Below are positions 1-11,662 of a DNA stretch of 64,000 nt, piece by piece (position 1 is the first letter of the stretch; every line of letters begins with the position of its first letter). A model generated the notes under the pieces. That model worked only from the letters and a program-made list of their open reading frames with translations. It searched no databases and had not been told where the DNA came from. The stretch covers positions 22,845,767 through 22,909,766 of the forward strand of contig OZ037766.1 in the NCBI GenBank assembly GCA_964035545.1. Reading direction: 5' to 3'. The position numbers and the translations under genes were made by a program. This DNA comes from Bugula neritina. Its lineage: Eukaryota > Bryozoa > Gymnolaemata > Cheilostomatida > Bugulidae.

Positions 1-3000
1 AAATGATTACACAAATCACTATACAGATAAAGGGTAAATAATATGAAACCAACTCACTGCACAAGTTCACTAGCAGGTCTATACACTCTTCATTGCCACT
101 CATAGCAGCCAAATGGAGTGGAGTGTGACCGCAGAACGACCTTACATCAGCATCTACTTTGTATCCATTCAAAAGCTTGATAACTTCCGGGTTACCATGT
201 TTAGCAGCCCAATGCATTGCATTCTGCATACAAATATTCATTTGGAATTATTATTATACATATCATTACTCAAAGATTTTATTATAAAGCTCATTGTTAT
301 AGAAAAAAAACTAAAACAGAAATAAAATATTTAATAGAATAAAATAGTTCATAGAAGATAGAGAATGCCTATTTTGCATAGCTGAAAATATCAACAGTTT
401 TCAATGGTCAATTTTAAAACAAAATAAAGAAAATTACTAAACTGATATAACATAACATTGTATGTAATATGCTAGGAAACATTGCTACATATAATAATAT
501 AAATATATGTATTAGAGCAAGTACCTAGTCAAAGAATAAATCATTCATAGTAAGTTAATGACATAATAAATTCAGCTTTTTATATACTTACATACTAAAA
601 TCAATTCAAAACAAGACGGTCTTCAGACTGACTTCTCTTGCCCCGTGAGTACATACAACACAGCATATAATATTAGCGTCACATTAACGTAGACTCAGAT
701 CAACATAACCATAAACAGGGAGCAGCCTTGGTCTAGGGGTTAGAGCGTTGGCTTAGTAAACACCAAGTCATGGGTTCGAACAAAGACAAAGGCTATTGGT
801 GATGTTAGAAAGAGCATCCAGCCATAATTGCTCCTGTGCCTCATCTGAATACGTCCTTAGCCCGTTCTAACAAAAACCCTTTTCGTCAGGAGTTTCTCAC
901 AGGGATGGTGACTATAAACTTGCGTGAGTTTTTTATAAACAGAATTTGGTGAAGATAGAATTAAAAGACTTACCCCATTAATAAAATCTCTCCTATGAGC
1001 CAATGCGGAGTTACTATTCAGTAGCTTACACATCTCTTGATAGTCGCTACTAGATGATACCAACATCCACTGCTTTTCTATTGCTGTCAACTAAAACGAA
1101 AATTTCACCTTTAATGTATGAATTTTTTCTGTACATGATAATTAATTGAATTAATTTTAAATAATTCAATTAAATAAAATGTAATTAATTTTAAACAATT
1201 AATTAATTACAGTTAATTGAAAGATAGTGCAATAAATTGTAATACTACGAAATAATATGATCAGCAGCCATGGGCCATGCAACCCGAATATAACATCAAA
1301 TAGTGCTAAACATATATAGAAATATATAATATATATTGGTGTATCTATGAAAGTTAAGGTGCTGAAGAACACTGCAATGATGATTTCTAAGCAATGCATA
1401 AAAATATCAAAGAGGTGAGAAAGCATATGTCCAATTGTAAAGTTATACTAAAGTATAGTTGTTGTTGCAGTATAATATTATAGATTGGTGGCCAGCACCA
1501 ACAGACCAGAGTCTACATACAAATGTGACCTTTGTAACAAAGACTGCCACTCACACATTGGTCTGCACAGTCACAGGCGCCGCTGCTTAGCCCAACCACA
1601 GGATGCATTCCATGGTCGAATCGACCGACGAAGGCCTACTACTAGCATATTATAGTTTATACTTACAGATATAGCCGTGCCATCATATTCATGAGACTCC
1701 ATTGCTCCTCCTCCAATATGAGAGTGAAGCTAAAGCATAAACACTGTATTGGTAAAGCTAATGGCATATACATTGTAGTAGTAGTATTCAGATATAAGAA
1801 TACATGGTAGCATTGTCTTTGTAGAAACTCAAAGTAGTGCTGCTATTATACTGGTTGATACTGGTTGATACTGGTTGATACTGCTAATAATGCACTGCAG
1901 TATATGTTCAATCTAACTATAAACCCACATATCAAAAAGCTTGAAAATTTAATTGAAGATTAATTCAGCCTGTAACACTTACTCGTTCTTTATGCCTACG
2001 ACTAGTGCCATAGTGAGGTATAACTTCAGTCTTATCTTCCATCTCATCAAACTGTTTAATCATGTCTTTGGCACTCATTGATCCTTGCTGCTGATCTCCA
2101 ATGGGCATTTTCTGCAGCAGAAAACAACTTTTATCAAATCTTCACTAATATAAGAACATTCTCAGCTCAGTATTTAGAGGTAAATCTTGTGACCCAGCTA
2201 TACTGGGCGGTTCACTCGCATTGCCATTCCCCCCCCCCCCAAACATAATCTCTTGTTGACTAGTTTAGATATGGCCACTCGAGAATTCTTCCGCCTAACT
2301 ATTACCAATTGAACTCAGCAACATTTGCAGTGATGTGATTAAAACGAGCTATTAAGATTATCTGGCGATGAAAAAGATCTCTTTCACAATGAGGTTGACT
2401 TTCAACCAGTGTTCAGGCTTTAAGAAATCAGTAAAAATATTCTCAGAAACAATTTGATTAATGAAAAACAAAATATTTTACTTCCATCTATCTAGTCCAA
2501 AACACCAAGGCATTATAAAAATAGGAGCCGAATGCCAATATATATATAGCAAAGAAACCTGTTTAATAAAGATATTCGTTAAATTCAAACTTTCATTGGG
2601 ACAGCTTGGTTTTTGTATATCGAGAACCCTATTCTAATACTGCTTGTAGAAATAACTCTTTGTTATAGATATTGAATAGTTTCTAATAATACTATAATAT
2701 TAAAGGATTACCAATATGTACTTGAAAAAAGCTGCAATAAAGAAACTTTAAAAATAATTGATTTTAGAACTCATTGTATATAATACAAACTACACAGCAA
2801 AATAATGGGAGAATGGGAGCAAAAATCGATTTACAACTGTTTTGAACATTCTGCCTGGCTATATTTTTACAATGCACCAAAACCACCCGGATGAAAAGCA
2901 GTTTAAAGTTTTCTAGTGACTAGAAATACACCAAGTTTTAGCGGAAAATTAAAAATAGAATTACCGTTTCAGGTGTCATAGCAGTGTTTTCATCTACTGT

Positions 3001-4965
3001 GGCCAAATCTCTAGGTATACCAACATACGAAGATTCTTGAGAAGTAAATGGAGCAGAAGAGAGACGATCAAGAGGCTGTTCAGAAAAGACAGGAGTTAAA
3101 TGATCAGCTGGTTGACTTTGAGATGGAATAGAAACCTTGTCTGAAGGTACTGCGGAAAGTCTCTCAAGTGGAGTTCCAGCTGATTGGCCAGATAGAGCTA
3201 CAGATGGTTTGCTTGGGGGTGGAACAGAAGGTCGTTCATATGATCGGCGTTCTGACGGTACAATAGAAGGTTTCGCCAGCGGAGTTACAGCTGATGAACC
3301 AGATATAACTACAGATGGCTTGTCTGTAGGTGAAACAGAAGGTCGTTCAGAGGAAAGTTGTCCCGAGGGCACAACAGAAGGTTTTTGCAATGGAGTCGCA
3401 GTTGATAGGCCAGATATAACTACAGATGGTTTGTCTGGCGGTGGAACAAAAGGTAGATCATAGGAGGGCCGGTATGGTGGTACAGAAGATGGAGTTGAAC
3501 CTGATTGGTCAGAACGTACCACAGATGGTTTGTCTGGCGGTGGAACAAAAGGTAGATCATAGGAGGGCCGGTATGGTGGTACAGAAGAGGGAGTTAAAGC
3601 TGATTGGTCAGAGCGTACCACAGATGGTTTGTCTGGCGGTGGAACAAAAGGCTGTCCCAATGATGGTTGTTCCAGATGTCCAGAATGATCAACAGAAAGA
3701 GTATCAAAAGGAGTCCTAGCTGACTGACCGGAACCTATAGAAGGCTGTGAAGAACCAGCAGGTTGTCCTGGAGGAGTTATAGCGGATCCCTCAAACTTGG
3801 ACAGGAATGGCGGACTAGCAGAGGGAACAGAAGGCTTGTCAGGTTGAGATGGAGTTCGTTCGTCAGAAGCAACCACACGGGATTGAGGTGGAGGTACAGA
3901 TGGACGCTCTAAGTAAGTCGAGGCGTTGGTCTGCTCTAGAGAGAGGGAAGATCGAAGGGAAGAAATGGCTGTCTGATAATCATCTTTCTTCTCACGTATG
4001 GAGCTGTTAGGTATATAAAAATGCTGGTCAAAAGAACATAATATATTTTTGAGATATTATAATGATTAGTTGAGACGTAGCAGAGAAATTAACTAAACCC
4101 CTGCATACCCGTCTGGTGTGTACTGCTGGCGAGGAGGAGATGGAATAGCCACCGGAAGTGGAGGTAAGCCACCTCCAGGTGAATCCACTGGGACAAAGAC
4201 GTCAGGTATAGGCACTTGGGAGATGGACTTTCTCTGATTTGCAGCATCATCTTTGGTGACTTGTTGGTGTGGTAAAAGGTTGAAACAACCTTGAGTAAAA
4301 TATCTCTTCTTCAGGACTAAAACTCTTACGCCCTTTGAAAATTTTTCAAAATAAGTTTAAACAGTGAAACCTATTCATGAGCATTCAGTAGGCAAACAGA
4401 ACAAGCTGATTGCATCACAGTGAAAAAGTATCAAAAGTTTGATCCATGCTTTTGAATTGGCATACATTAACTTGCTATTTGGCTGTTGGTTTTTGTTAAC
4501 TTATGATAAATCAATCCTTCCAACTACATGCACAAAACACTAGGACCACCTTATACACTAATAATTAGAAAAAATTCAACTACACTAAAATACTCATCTT
4601 TCTACCAATTAACAGATCTATAAACCTAATATTACTTTTCTAATAACTCACATCTCGATTTTCTACTGAAGCAAGAAGCTGCACAAACTCTTTCATCTTG
4701 TTTCTGTTCTCAACTGTATGGAATAAATACATTTCAACTAAAAACATTCTGGTGGCGTTGTAAAGAATTAAGACATAAACTACATGCACTGAATAGCATT
4801 AGATTCTGTGGTTTGAACCATTGTTAAAGCTCACTTACGCTTTTTCACAGGATGATTGAGGAAAGACTTGAACCTCCCAACCAAATTGTGATTGGTACAG
4901 ACACCACCTACTTCTACAAAGTACAGCCTAAGAGTTTCCAATGTGAGAGTTGTTTCCTCTGCCAT
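1..4965 (-). CDS. SOWAH: Sosondowah-family ankyrin-repeat protein (SOWAH), C-terminus cut by window edge
   Basis: Eight exons: 4839-4965, 4652-4713, 4109-4332, 2965-4003, 1983-2111, 1667-1729, 974-1090, 58-223. All have GT-AG borders and matching phases, giving 642 residues before the left edge. Residues 1 to about 85 match the N-terminal SOWAH winged-helix-like domain (TLTLETLRLYF, VGRFKSFLNHP, then GVRVLVLKKRYF). Exon 4 encodes a Pro/Ser-rich region built from about 33-residue repeats. Exon 5 has a KDMIKQFDEME segment. Exons 7 and 8 encode the ankyrin block: KQWMLVSSSSDYQEMCKLL, MHWAAKHGNPEVIKLL and TPLHLAAMSGNEECIDLLV. That order (N-terminal domain, disordered middle, ankyrins near the C-terminus) is typical of SOWAH proteins. 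Their molecular function is poorly known. The start is the first Met of the conserved N-terminal domain. The paralogue (A-D) cannot be assigned. Confidence 0.9.
719..930 (+). mobile_element. tRNA-derived SINE, copy 1 (in SOWAH intron)
   Basis: The 5' end carries RNA polymerase III-like promoter boxes: an A box TGGTCTAGGGG at 729-739 and a B box GGGTTCGAA at 772-780. A non-tRNA body of about 140 bp follows. The same sequence recurs inverted at 48079-48283 at roughly 85-90% identity by eye, and a more diverged relative lies at 25646-25826. The boxes and body support a tRNA-headed SINE; it cannot fold as a functional tRNA over its full length. Confidence 0.8.
1485..1653 (+). mobile_element. Non-LTR retrotransposon tail fragment (C-terminal zinc-knuckle remnant)
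   Basis: From 1515 the plus strand reads TYKCDLCNKDCHSHIGLHSH followed by RRRC and ends at a stop at 1651-1653. The spacing C-x2-C...C-x-S-x-IGL-x-SH-x4-C is the small zinc-finger signature seen at the C-terminus of many endonuclease/reverse-transcriptase polyproteins in invertebrate genomes. No reverse-transcriptase domain precedes it, so this is a 5'-truncated relic inside a SOWAH intron. The family is inferred from the motif only. Confidence 0.6.
1852..1884. repeat. Short 11-bp direct repeat, three copies
   Basis: The unit tactggttgat is repeated three times in tandem in the intron between SOWAH exons 5 and 6. A poly-C tract of about ten bases lies nearby at about 2229-2240. Confidence 0.8.
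3137..3720 (-). repeat. 99-bp (33-residue) coding tandem repeat in SOWAH exon 4
   Basis: A unit of 99 bp recurs with starts at 3422, 3521 and 3620 (acagatggtt anchors). Those three are nearly identical over most of their length. Units at lower coordinates are more diverged. Each unit encodes a PSVVRSDQS...PPYRPSYDLPFVPPPDK-type block. The period is a multiple of three and contains no stop on the minus strand, so copy-number change keeps the frame. The plus-strand open frames over this stretch are shadows of the repeat. Confidence 0.9.
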
Positions 4966-6379
4966 GGTCACTAAAACTGTAAAATGTAGCCATTGTTGAT
5001 AACATAGCAGGTTGATACCTTATGACAATTAGTAGGATCTTGAGTTCACAAATATAAGACATGTCAGCTCAATATTAGAAGCAGTGCTTTATTAATACAA
5101 TTCTTTAGGTTTTGGATTTAAACTTGTTGATCAGGAGCTAAAATACCAGAGGAAATATGTGCAACCTGCAGATAGCTGGCACACTGAACACCCCTTTGCT
5201 TCATGAAAATGGCTGAGTTACTAGCATGAATAGCTATAATATAGAGTCACCCAATAACTATTGGATGATAGTAAAATAGCAATCTGATTGTAATAACTCA
5301 CTGCAATATCTAAATTTATACAGTCGATTCCCATGTAACAATCTAGAAGACATAAGCTGATCATGAGAGTAAAAATATTAAAACATTCCCTGATAAAAAT
5401 AAAATTATAATAAAACAAAAAAGGATTTAATATTGTCTCAAAAAAACACTGATGCAGGTTTTTGTTAATGAATTAATGAAATAAAATGATGCTTCAAAAA
5501 TATGCAGAAAGAGGAAACAAATATCTTTTGTAGCTAAATGTGAAACTATCTGCGTCACAAAATTAATATTATTTACAAATAGAATAATTCAACTACATTC
5601 ATTATTAATGGCAAGCCTAGCTTAATATTACACAGTCAAACTGATTATTTTGAAAGTACATGAATAACCTATGAAGCAGCTCAAAGTTGATAAAAAAAAC
5701 TACATAAAATTATTCAAGTTGAGTTATAACCCAAGTTTTATGGTACATCTTTTATTAGATGATTGTATTCTTTCACCTAGCACCTTAAAAAAGCTGTTAC
5801 AATATAATATAATTAGATGTAGTTAGAAACAGCATGACAGGCAGTGGCTTACAGTGACTTTGAAAAACTGAATGAATGCTGAATGTTTTCCACACCACTA
5901 TTGAACTGATATTTAATTGAAGTCTTACAGATTGACTCTGAGCCCGAGGTTACAGCATTCACATTACAAACTGCTTTTCATTGTTTCAAGTTTATGATAT
6001 GAAATCTAATGTCAGCCTCAAATAACACATGCCTCATACTACCTAGTAATAATAAATGAATTTGAGTGAGTTTGACTTTGAGAATAAACTACTATTAGAG
6101 ATGTGTTGTGTTCAGTGGTTCACCCATTTGTGATTAACCCTTGATTTAAATCTTATCATAAAACTTTTGATTTTTAAATCTTAAAATTAAAAGAAAACAA
6201 GAATAATTAAAACTTTACTGAAAATCAAATTGGCTAATTTTTTATAAGCTTGAGGTTAAAGGCTAGTTATTAAGATAATATTGGTGACTGAGTTTGGTTC
6301 AAATTTAAAAAAGTATTTCTAGTTGAGTACTAGTTCAAAATATATTTTCCAACTGAAACTTATAATCACACTGTTCATA

Positions 6380-6960
6380 TTCTACTTTTAATTTTTTAAT
6401 ACTCCTAATACTAATAGTATTAGTACTAGTGAGTGCTAATAAACTTGGTATTACTCATCACCTTTAGTGAGTACTGATTTATATTATTAGGTATTGTTAT
6501 ATTTATTAATATTGACAGTACTTAAAGATAATACTTATAATTATAGTTTATATTAATACTAATAGCAATACTATTAGTATTGGTTATACTTATACATTAT
6601 AATATTAGTTATACCTGTACTTATAGTTAAACCTAAACTTAAAGCTAATACTTAAAAGTTAAAGTTGATATTAATACTATTACTAATAGTAATAGTAATA
6701 GTTAATAATTACTATTAGTTAATAGACTGTTAGACATACTCATAGTTATTGCAAACATAACTTTAGCTTACTGTTATACTAAGTCTAATACTTATGTCTT
6801 ATACTTATAATTCATAAGTTATACTTATACTTATAGTTACCGTTATAACTTATATAGTTATAAGCTATTACTATTACTATTAGTATTGAGATAATGATAA
6901 ATATTCATATTAGAGTTAGAGTCAGTAAGACTAGGAGCATACTCATAGTCACACAATCAT
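6380..6960. repeat. Degenerate 6-bp-periodic AT-rich array
   Basis: Words such as tagtat, tacttat, agttat and agtaat recur at spacings of about six bases over about 550 bp, with many substitutions. It is not a clean microsatellite. Similar tracts occur at 30105-30690, 44380-44890 and 54990-55960. Confidence 0.65.
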
Positions 6961-7419
6961 ACTGATAGTGATACTCAAAGTTTAGGACAAAATCAAATTG
7001 AAATACAATATGAATAACAATAAAATTTAAATTTCAAATTAAAATTCCCAGATTTACTTTTAGATCCACTTCGTCTTCTGGATTGATTTTGAATTTGATT
7101 TTTCACAAATTATTATTAAGACTATTATTTATTATCAAGCTATTTCAAAATAATTTTTAACCGTACTTCTTAGTTTTGATTTTAGACAGAGAATCTTATT
7201 CAATTCAAATTCAAAATCAATGCTGTGGGGAATTACTTCCGACATTAGTCACTAAATCCACTACCACTACTACATACTATAACTATTACTATGTAGTATA
7301 AATGTATAATATACTTACAGTTATAGTTATGCTTATAGAAAACTTTAGTGTTAGGTGGGATCTTGAAACCCCCAACTCTGAACTTGAGAATTTTAAACTA
7401 CTGCACTTTATCACTCCCG

Positions 7420-7476
7420 ACTCGAAGCTGCTTATAGATATTTTCTTACAAAATAGTTTTATAAGCAGCTTCGAGT
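7420..7476. repeat. Perfect inverted repeat, 17-bp arms
   Basis: Arm one, actcgaagctgcttata at 7420-7436, is exactly complementary to 7460-7476, with a 23-bp loop. A related single copy, ctcggagctgcttatag, appears about 200 bp downstream near 7628. Function unknown; it may be a relic of a small transposon. Confidence 0.75.
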
Positions 7477-8079
7477 TGGTGGCAATGAGTCAAAGGCTCA
7501 AAGTTCAGATAATGAACCACACTAGAATTGAATTATAGAATTGTAGTAGTTGGGGGAGAACGTGAGCCTTGGTGACATAACTCTAAACATTAAACCCCTC
7601 CCACTACTGCACTCATTCAGCAACAACTCGGAGCTGCTTATAGAACCATTCTCATGCGCAAGCCATTCAACTGCAGTGGTGCAAATCCTGCAAGTCAGTC
7701 CTCGACTTACTAACTACATATTATTTGCAAGTGTCATTATAAGTGTACAACTATAAACTTAAAGGTGTTTTTATCTAACAATGGCGTTTTAAATTTTGCA
7801 ACAGCTTTGTGTAGTTATTCCTCATAAAATTTTTATGTAGTGTAAATGTAATTCTATCTCTTAGTCTTAACAGTTATTGTCAACTTTTAATCTTTGTCTT
7901 ACCTGTTTATGTTATCATTATGATTATTATTACAGATTGAATACTAACACTTAAGTCTTGAAGTTAATGAGTGAGCAAACCTCTTGCTATCTTTTTAGTT
8001 CTAGCTTCTAAGTAGTATCTAGCCTGCATATGCAGAAACTAAGACTTAGAGTGGTATGCTTATTATTATAAATAACTTA

Positions 8080-9875
8080 TCACTTCAAAGCTCAGCCACC
8101 ACTACCCTAAGAAAACCACAAACTTTTAGGCTGTGCTAAAAAGCCAACCAAGAAGCATTCTAGGAAGGTATGTGAAAGAAGTCAGATGCATTCGCAATTA
8201 CGGAGGACTCTGAGGAAATGTGGAATCTCTTCACCGAAAACTTGCAGAGATGTATTGAACAGCACGTTCCAATCAAACATCTGAAACCACCCCACCCTTC
8301 TGTACCAGAATGGTTCAATAAAAAAGTTATGAAAATTAGAGAAAGGACAAGAAAGGCACATAGGTAATCCAAGATCAGCTCAAATAGCTTTGATCACGAA
8401 CAGTACAAAAAACTGAGATAAGACTGGAAAGAGCTGGCAGTGATACAGAAACCCTTCTACACAAACAGAATATATCGTCTACTGAAAAGAGGGAACTCTA
8501 AGCTTTTTTTCAAATTGCTCAGAGCGGACAAAAACAAAAGACAGCAGCAATTGGTACTGAAAGATGAACAGAATGTATTGACGGGAGATCCTGTCCAATG
8601 CACTGAGTTGCAAAACACTTTCTTCTAGAGCCAATTTCAGCTCGGGTATATGGCAGGAAAATTTCCAAAGATCGAAAGTGATGCCCAGGATTCCATTGAT
8701 GTTACACCAAAAGGGGTTGCCAAACTAATCCAAAGTTTGCCAAAGGGAATATCGCTCGGACCTGATGGAGTTCGAAACCCTGACATGCTCATAGACTTAG
8801 AGGGTACTGCAAGATGTCTTGCACTAATCTACAAAAATTCCTTAGACATCAGTGGACTGCCAAAACAGTAGAAACTTGCATATGTCACACCAATACATAA
8901 GGCAGGAGCAGCAAATCTCCCAACAACTTTAGGCCTGTATCCCTGACAAGTATTTGCTGTAAAATGATTGAACACATCATGCTGCATCATTTTAATAAAA
9001 AGCTAGACAAATTACATCATCACCGGCAACATGGTTTCAGAAGAGAACTGCCCTTCTAGACTCAATTACGTGTTACCTACTGCAACCTAATGAAAGCAGG
9101 CGACGAGGGTCATACTACTCATGCAGTAGTTATAGATTTCAAAAAGGCTTTTGACAAAGTAACTCACTTTATGTTGCTCTAAAAATTGCAGAAGATACCG
9201 GGTATAAACAGATGCCTCCTTAACTGGTTACTCGATTTCATTTTTGACTGACAGCAGTCTGCTGTACTAAGGCAGGAAAGCTCTCGGAAGTGCCAGGCAA
9301 CCTCAAGAGTGCCACAGGGCTCTTTTCCAGGATCAATCGTGTTTTTGTGTTATATAAATGATCTTCTGGACTTGTTGCCATGCAAAGTTAGCTTCTATGC
9401 TGATGATACTCTACTTTATCAAACTGTAAACACCACTAAGGATGCAGAACTATTCCAAAATGGCATTAATGCCGTATATGAGTGGTCTATAAAATGGAAA
9501 ATGCCCTTCAATGAAAAGAAATGCCAGGCAATTACTTTTGATAAAGTAACCCCTGTATCACATCACAAACTTGGTACCACATGTCTTGCGTTGGCAGAAA
9601 GCACTAACTACCTTGGGGTAACCATCCATCCAGTCAGACCTAAAATTTGATTAGCATGTAAATGATAAGTGTACCAATTCCCGGAAAGTTCTTGGAGGGA
9701 TCAAGCACTTGATGTATGATGCTCCAAAAGATGCTAAGCTATTGGCTTATACAAGTCTACGTAGGCCTATACTCGATTATGAGGATGTGGTTTGGGATCC
9801 TGCAGCTAGAAGCAAGGTGCATGATATAGGGCTGGTTCAGAACAGTACCATAACGTTCATATGCAATATAAAGAG
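8080..9875 (+). mobile_element. Decayed LINE (Jockey/CR1-like) with reverse-transcriptase domain, plus orientation
   Basis: Several broken frames read collinearly as a non-LTR retrotransposon. In order: a linker after the endonuclease (FTENLQRCIEQHVPIKHL, PSVPEWFNKKV at 8222-8360), KLIQSLPKGISLGPDGVRNP at about 8725-8790, a YRPVSLTS-like stretch at about 8930-8960, QHGFR near 9035, FKKAFDKV at 9140, PQGSFPGSIVFLCYINDL at about 9310-9370, the catalytic YADDTLLYQ at about 9397-9425, and a C-terminal block RKVLGGIKHLMYDAPKDAK at about 9680-9740. Stops and frameshifts interrupt it many times, and the endonuclease is missing at the 5' end, so it is a dead 5'-truncated copy. Confidence 0.85.
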
Positions 9876-11130
9876 ACGTGTAAGTTGGTGTATGTCCGGT
9901 ATTAGATTCAGTTTGTGCACCAGTAGGGCATGATCCACTTTGTCAAAGGCTTTCTGAAAGTCAAGTTCTACTGTGTTGTTGCTTCCTTAACTATTGCTAA
10001 CTTATTGTGTATTACAAGTTTTAAATGGTGTACTTTTTTTGGAATTTATATTGCCTCCTGTGGAGAAATTCATTCAGCAATTTTGGTTTATATAATCTAG
10101 TATAATATGCTTCATTATTTTACACATGATACTGCCCGCTTATGTGGGTAGCTCTCTGGAATCAATTGAGGCTTGGAGTATGTGTTTTGGGCATACAGCT
10201 GACATCATTACATCAACAATTGATCTGGTTTGCGAATTTCATTGGGTTTTGGGGATTTTGCATGTGGTAAACTATTCACTAATTTAATGGAACTTTCAAG
10301 AGTTACCTCTAAAGGCTTTGCAGCAGTTGTTTTTAGTTGGATATTTTCACAGAATTGATTTTAAAAGTATTTTTTAAAGAATTTCCACACATTGTGCTGC
10401 CTCTTCAGTAGTTTATTCTTGCGAGTTGGCTTGTCTCGTATAAGAACTACTGTTTGAGGGGCTTGTAGAAAGGTTTTTAGTTACATTTTTGTAGTGATTT
10501 GCATATGTTTTTCACTAATTGTATGATTATTTCCTGGCAGCAATTGAATTGTCTTTCTGCATTGTGTTTTTGCTTAAAAAATATTGTTTCCAGTCTTTAT
10601 ATATTTTATTAAGCACTCTCTAGATTTTTTATAAGTTTGTATGTATTTTCTTATCCATCCATATTAGTTGTTTGTTTTTTGTATGCAGCAATTTTGTTGG
10701 AATATGGTCGATTTAAGCTTTGGTTAGTCCCTCTGTATAATAATTCTATGTAACATTTGGGTTTTATTTTTGGCTAGGTGGATAGTTCTCTCTTGCATTG
10801 AAAAGTGACATTCTGAACCTTGGCATGCTTACGTAAAGTTAGATTACCTTCGGTTGCGATAAAAGTTCTCTTGGCTTATGTTGGTCAAGCAGGGAAGTAA
10901 TTAAATAATGATCGCTCTTGCCTGGGGATGTAATGTCAATGTTTTTTTTTACAAAATTTCAAATATCGGTACATATCAAGTATGTTTCCAAGGACTTGGG
11001 TTGTTAATTTTAACAGTTGTTGTAGGTCCTTTCATTGTATCCGAGTCGAGAATTCAGCATGGATCTTTTGTGTTCGACAATTTGAGTAGAAAAATAGTTT
11101 GCCATTTTGAAAAGTTTATATCTTGAAATA
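9875..11130 (-). mobile_element. Second decayed LINE in opposite orientation
   Basis: On the minus strand, heavily decayed pieces read in order from high to low coordinate. They are an endonuclease-like PGKSDHYLITSLLDQ near 10860-10910, SIKLVNSLPHAKSPKPNEIR near 10245-10305, a KHIILDYINQN stretch near 10090, and VELDFQKAFDKVDHALLVHK near 9918-9970. These are the same landmarks as in the plus-strand LINE next door, but more diverged. The boundary between the opposed copies is near 9875. This piece keeps more of the 5' part than its neighbour and ends within the RT domain. Confidence 0.7.
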
Positions 11131-11662
11131 AAGTGATTTTGTAATCAGAGTGTGTTAGACAACTTCTTTTTATAAACCGCTCTTATTCTATTTTATGGAC
11201 ATAAACTTAGGGCCTATAGTAGCAGCAGATTTTGAGATTTGTGTGTTTTAATGGTGATGATATCTTCATCAGTAGACACATTCACCTTTTTAGGTGTAAG
11301 TTACTGTCCTGTGCAATGAGTGCTCCGTCAACTCTGTTATTCCGATTTTAAACTCAAACTACATTACACTACATTACATATTGATCAACTTGTTATAAAG
11401 TGTTGATCTTCAATTACATCTATTTAAGTATCATATATGCCTATTATTGAATATCTATCCTTTAAATTGCAAATTTGCTTCCAGTGAACTTTTCTCAGGA
11501 ACGTTTTTTTACTTTTGTCTAACTATTAACTTATTCACTGTCCACAACCGTTTTCACTGCCAACTTAATTGCTTTTATTTCTATCTGAAATTTTGTAGGT
11601 ACACAACTAAAGTAAGAAATTAGTGAAAAATTTGGCAAGGTTGCCAAAAGCTGAAAAGAAAC
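11130..11662. other. Region upstream of PGP
   Basis: AT-rich sequence with no supported exon. It should hold the PGP promoter and 5' UTR. A short acattacacta repeat occurs near 11355. Confidence 0.5.

Larger units (their letters stand above)
4966..8080. other. Intergenic region upstream of SOWAH, no gene seen
   Basis: There are no exons that I can support. The region is AT-rich. From 6380 to 6960 it turns into degenerate short-period repeats built from ATACTTAT/TAGTAAT-like words (listed separately). A perfect 17-bp inverted repeat lies at 7420-7476. The SOWAH promoter should be just right of 4965, but I see no convincing TATA or initiator element. Confidence 0.6.

Noticed and set aside
729-780. 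Possible tRNA gene
   Set aside because: A and B boxes are present, but the stems do not pair as a full cloverleaf and the same body recurs elsewhere, so it is a SINE head.
3137-3719. Plus-strand open frames opposite SOWAH exon 4
   Set aside because: They are the antisense of the 33-residue repeat; the minus-strand frame is spliced, phased and conserved, and these are by-products of its period.
10908-11126. Plus-strand ORF of 72 aa beginning MIALAWGCN
   Set aside because: The minus strand of the same stretch carries LINE endonuclease-like residues (PGKSDHYLI), so the plus-strand frame is incidental.
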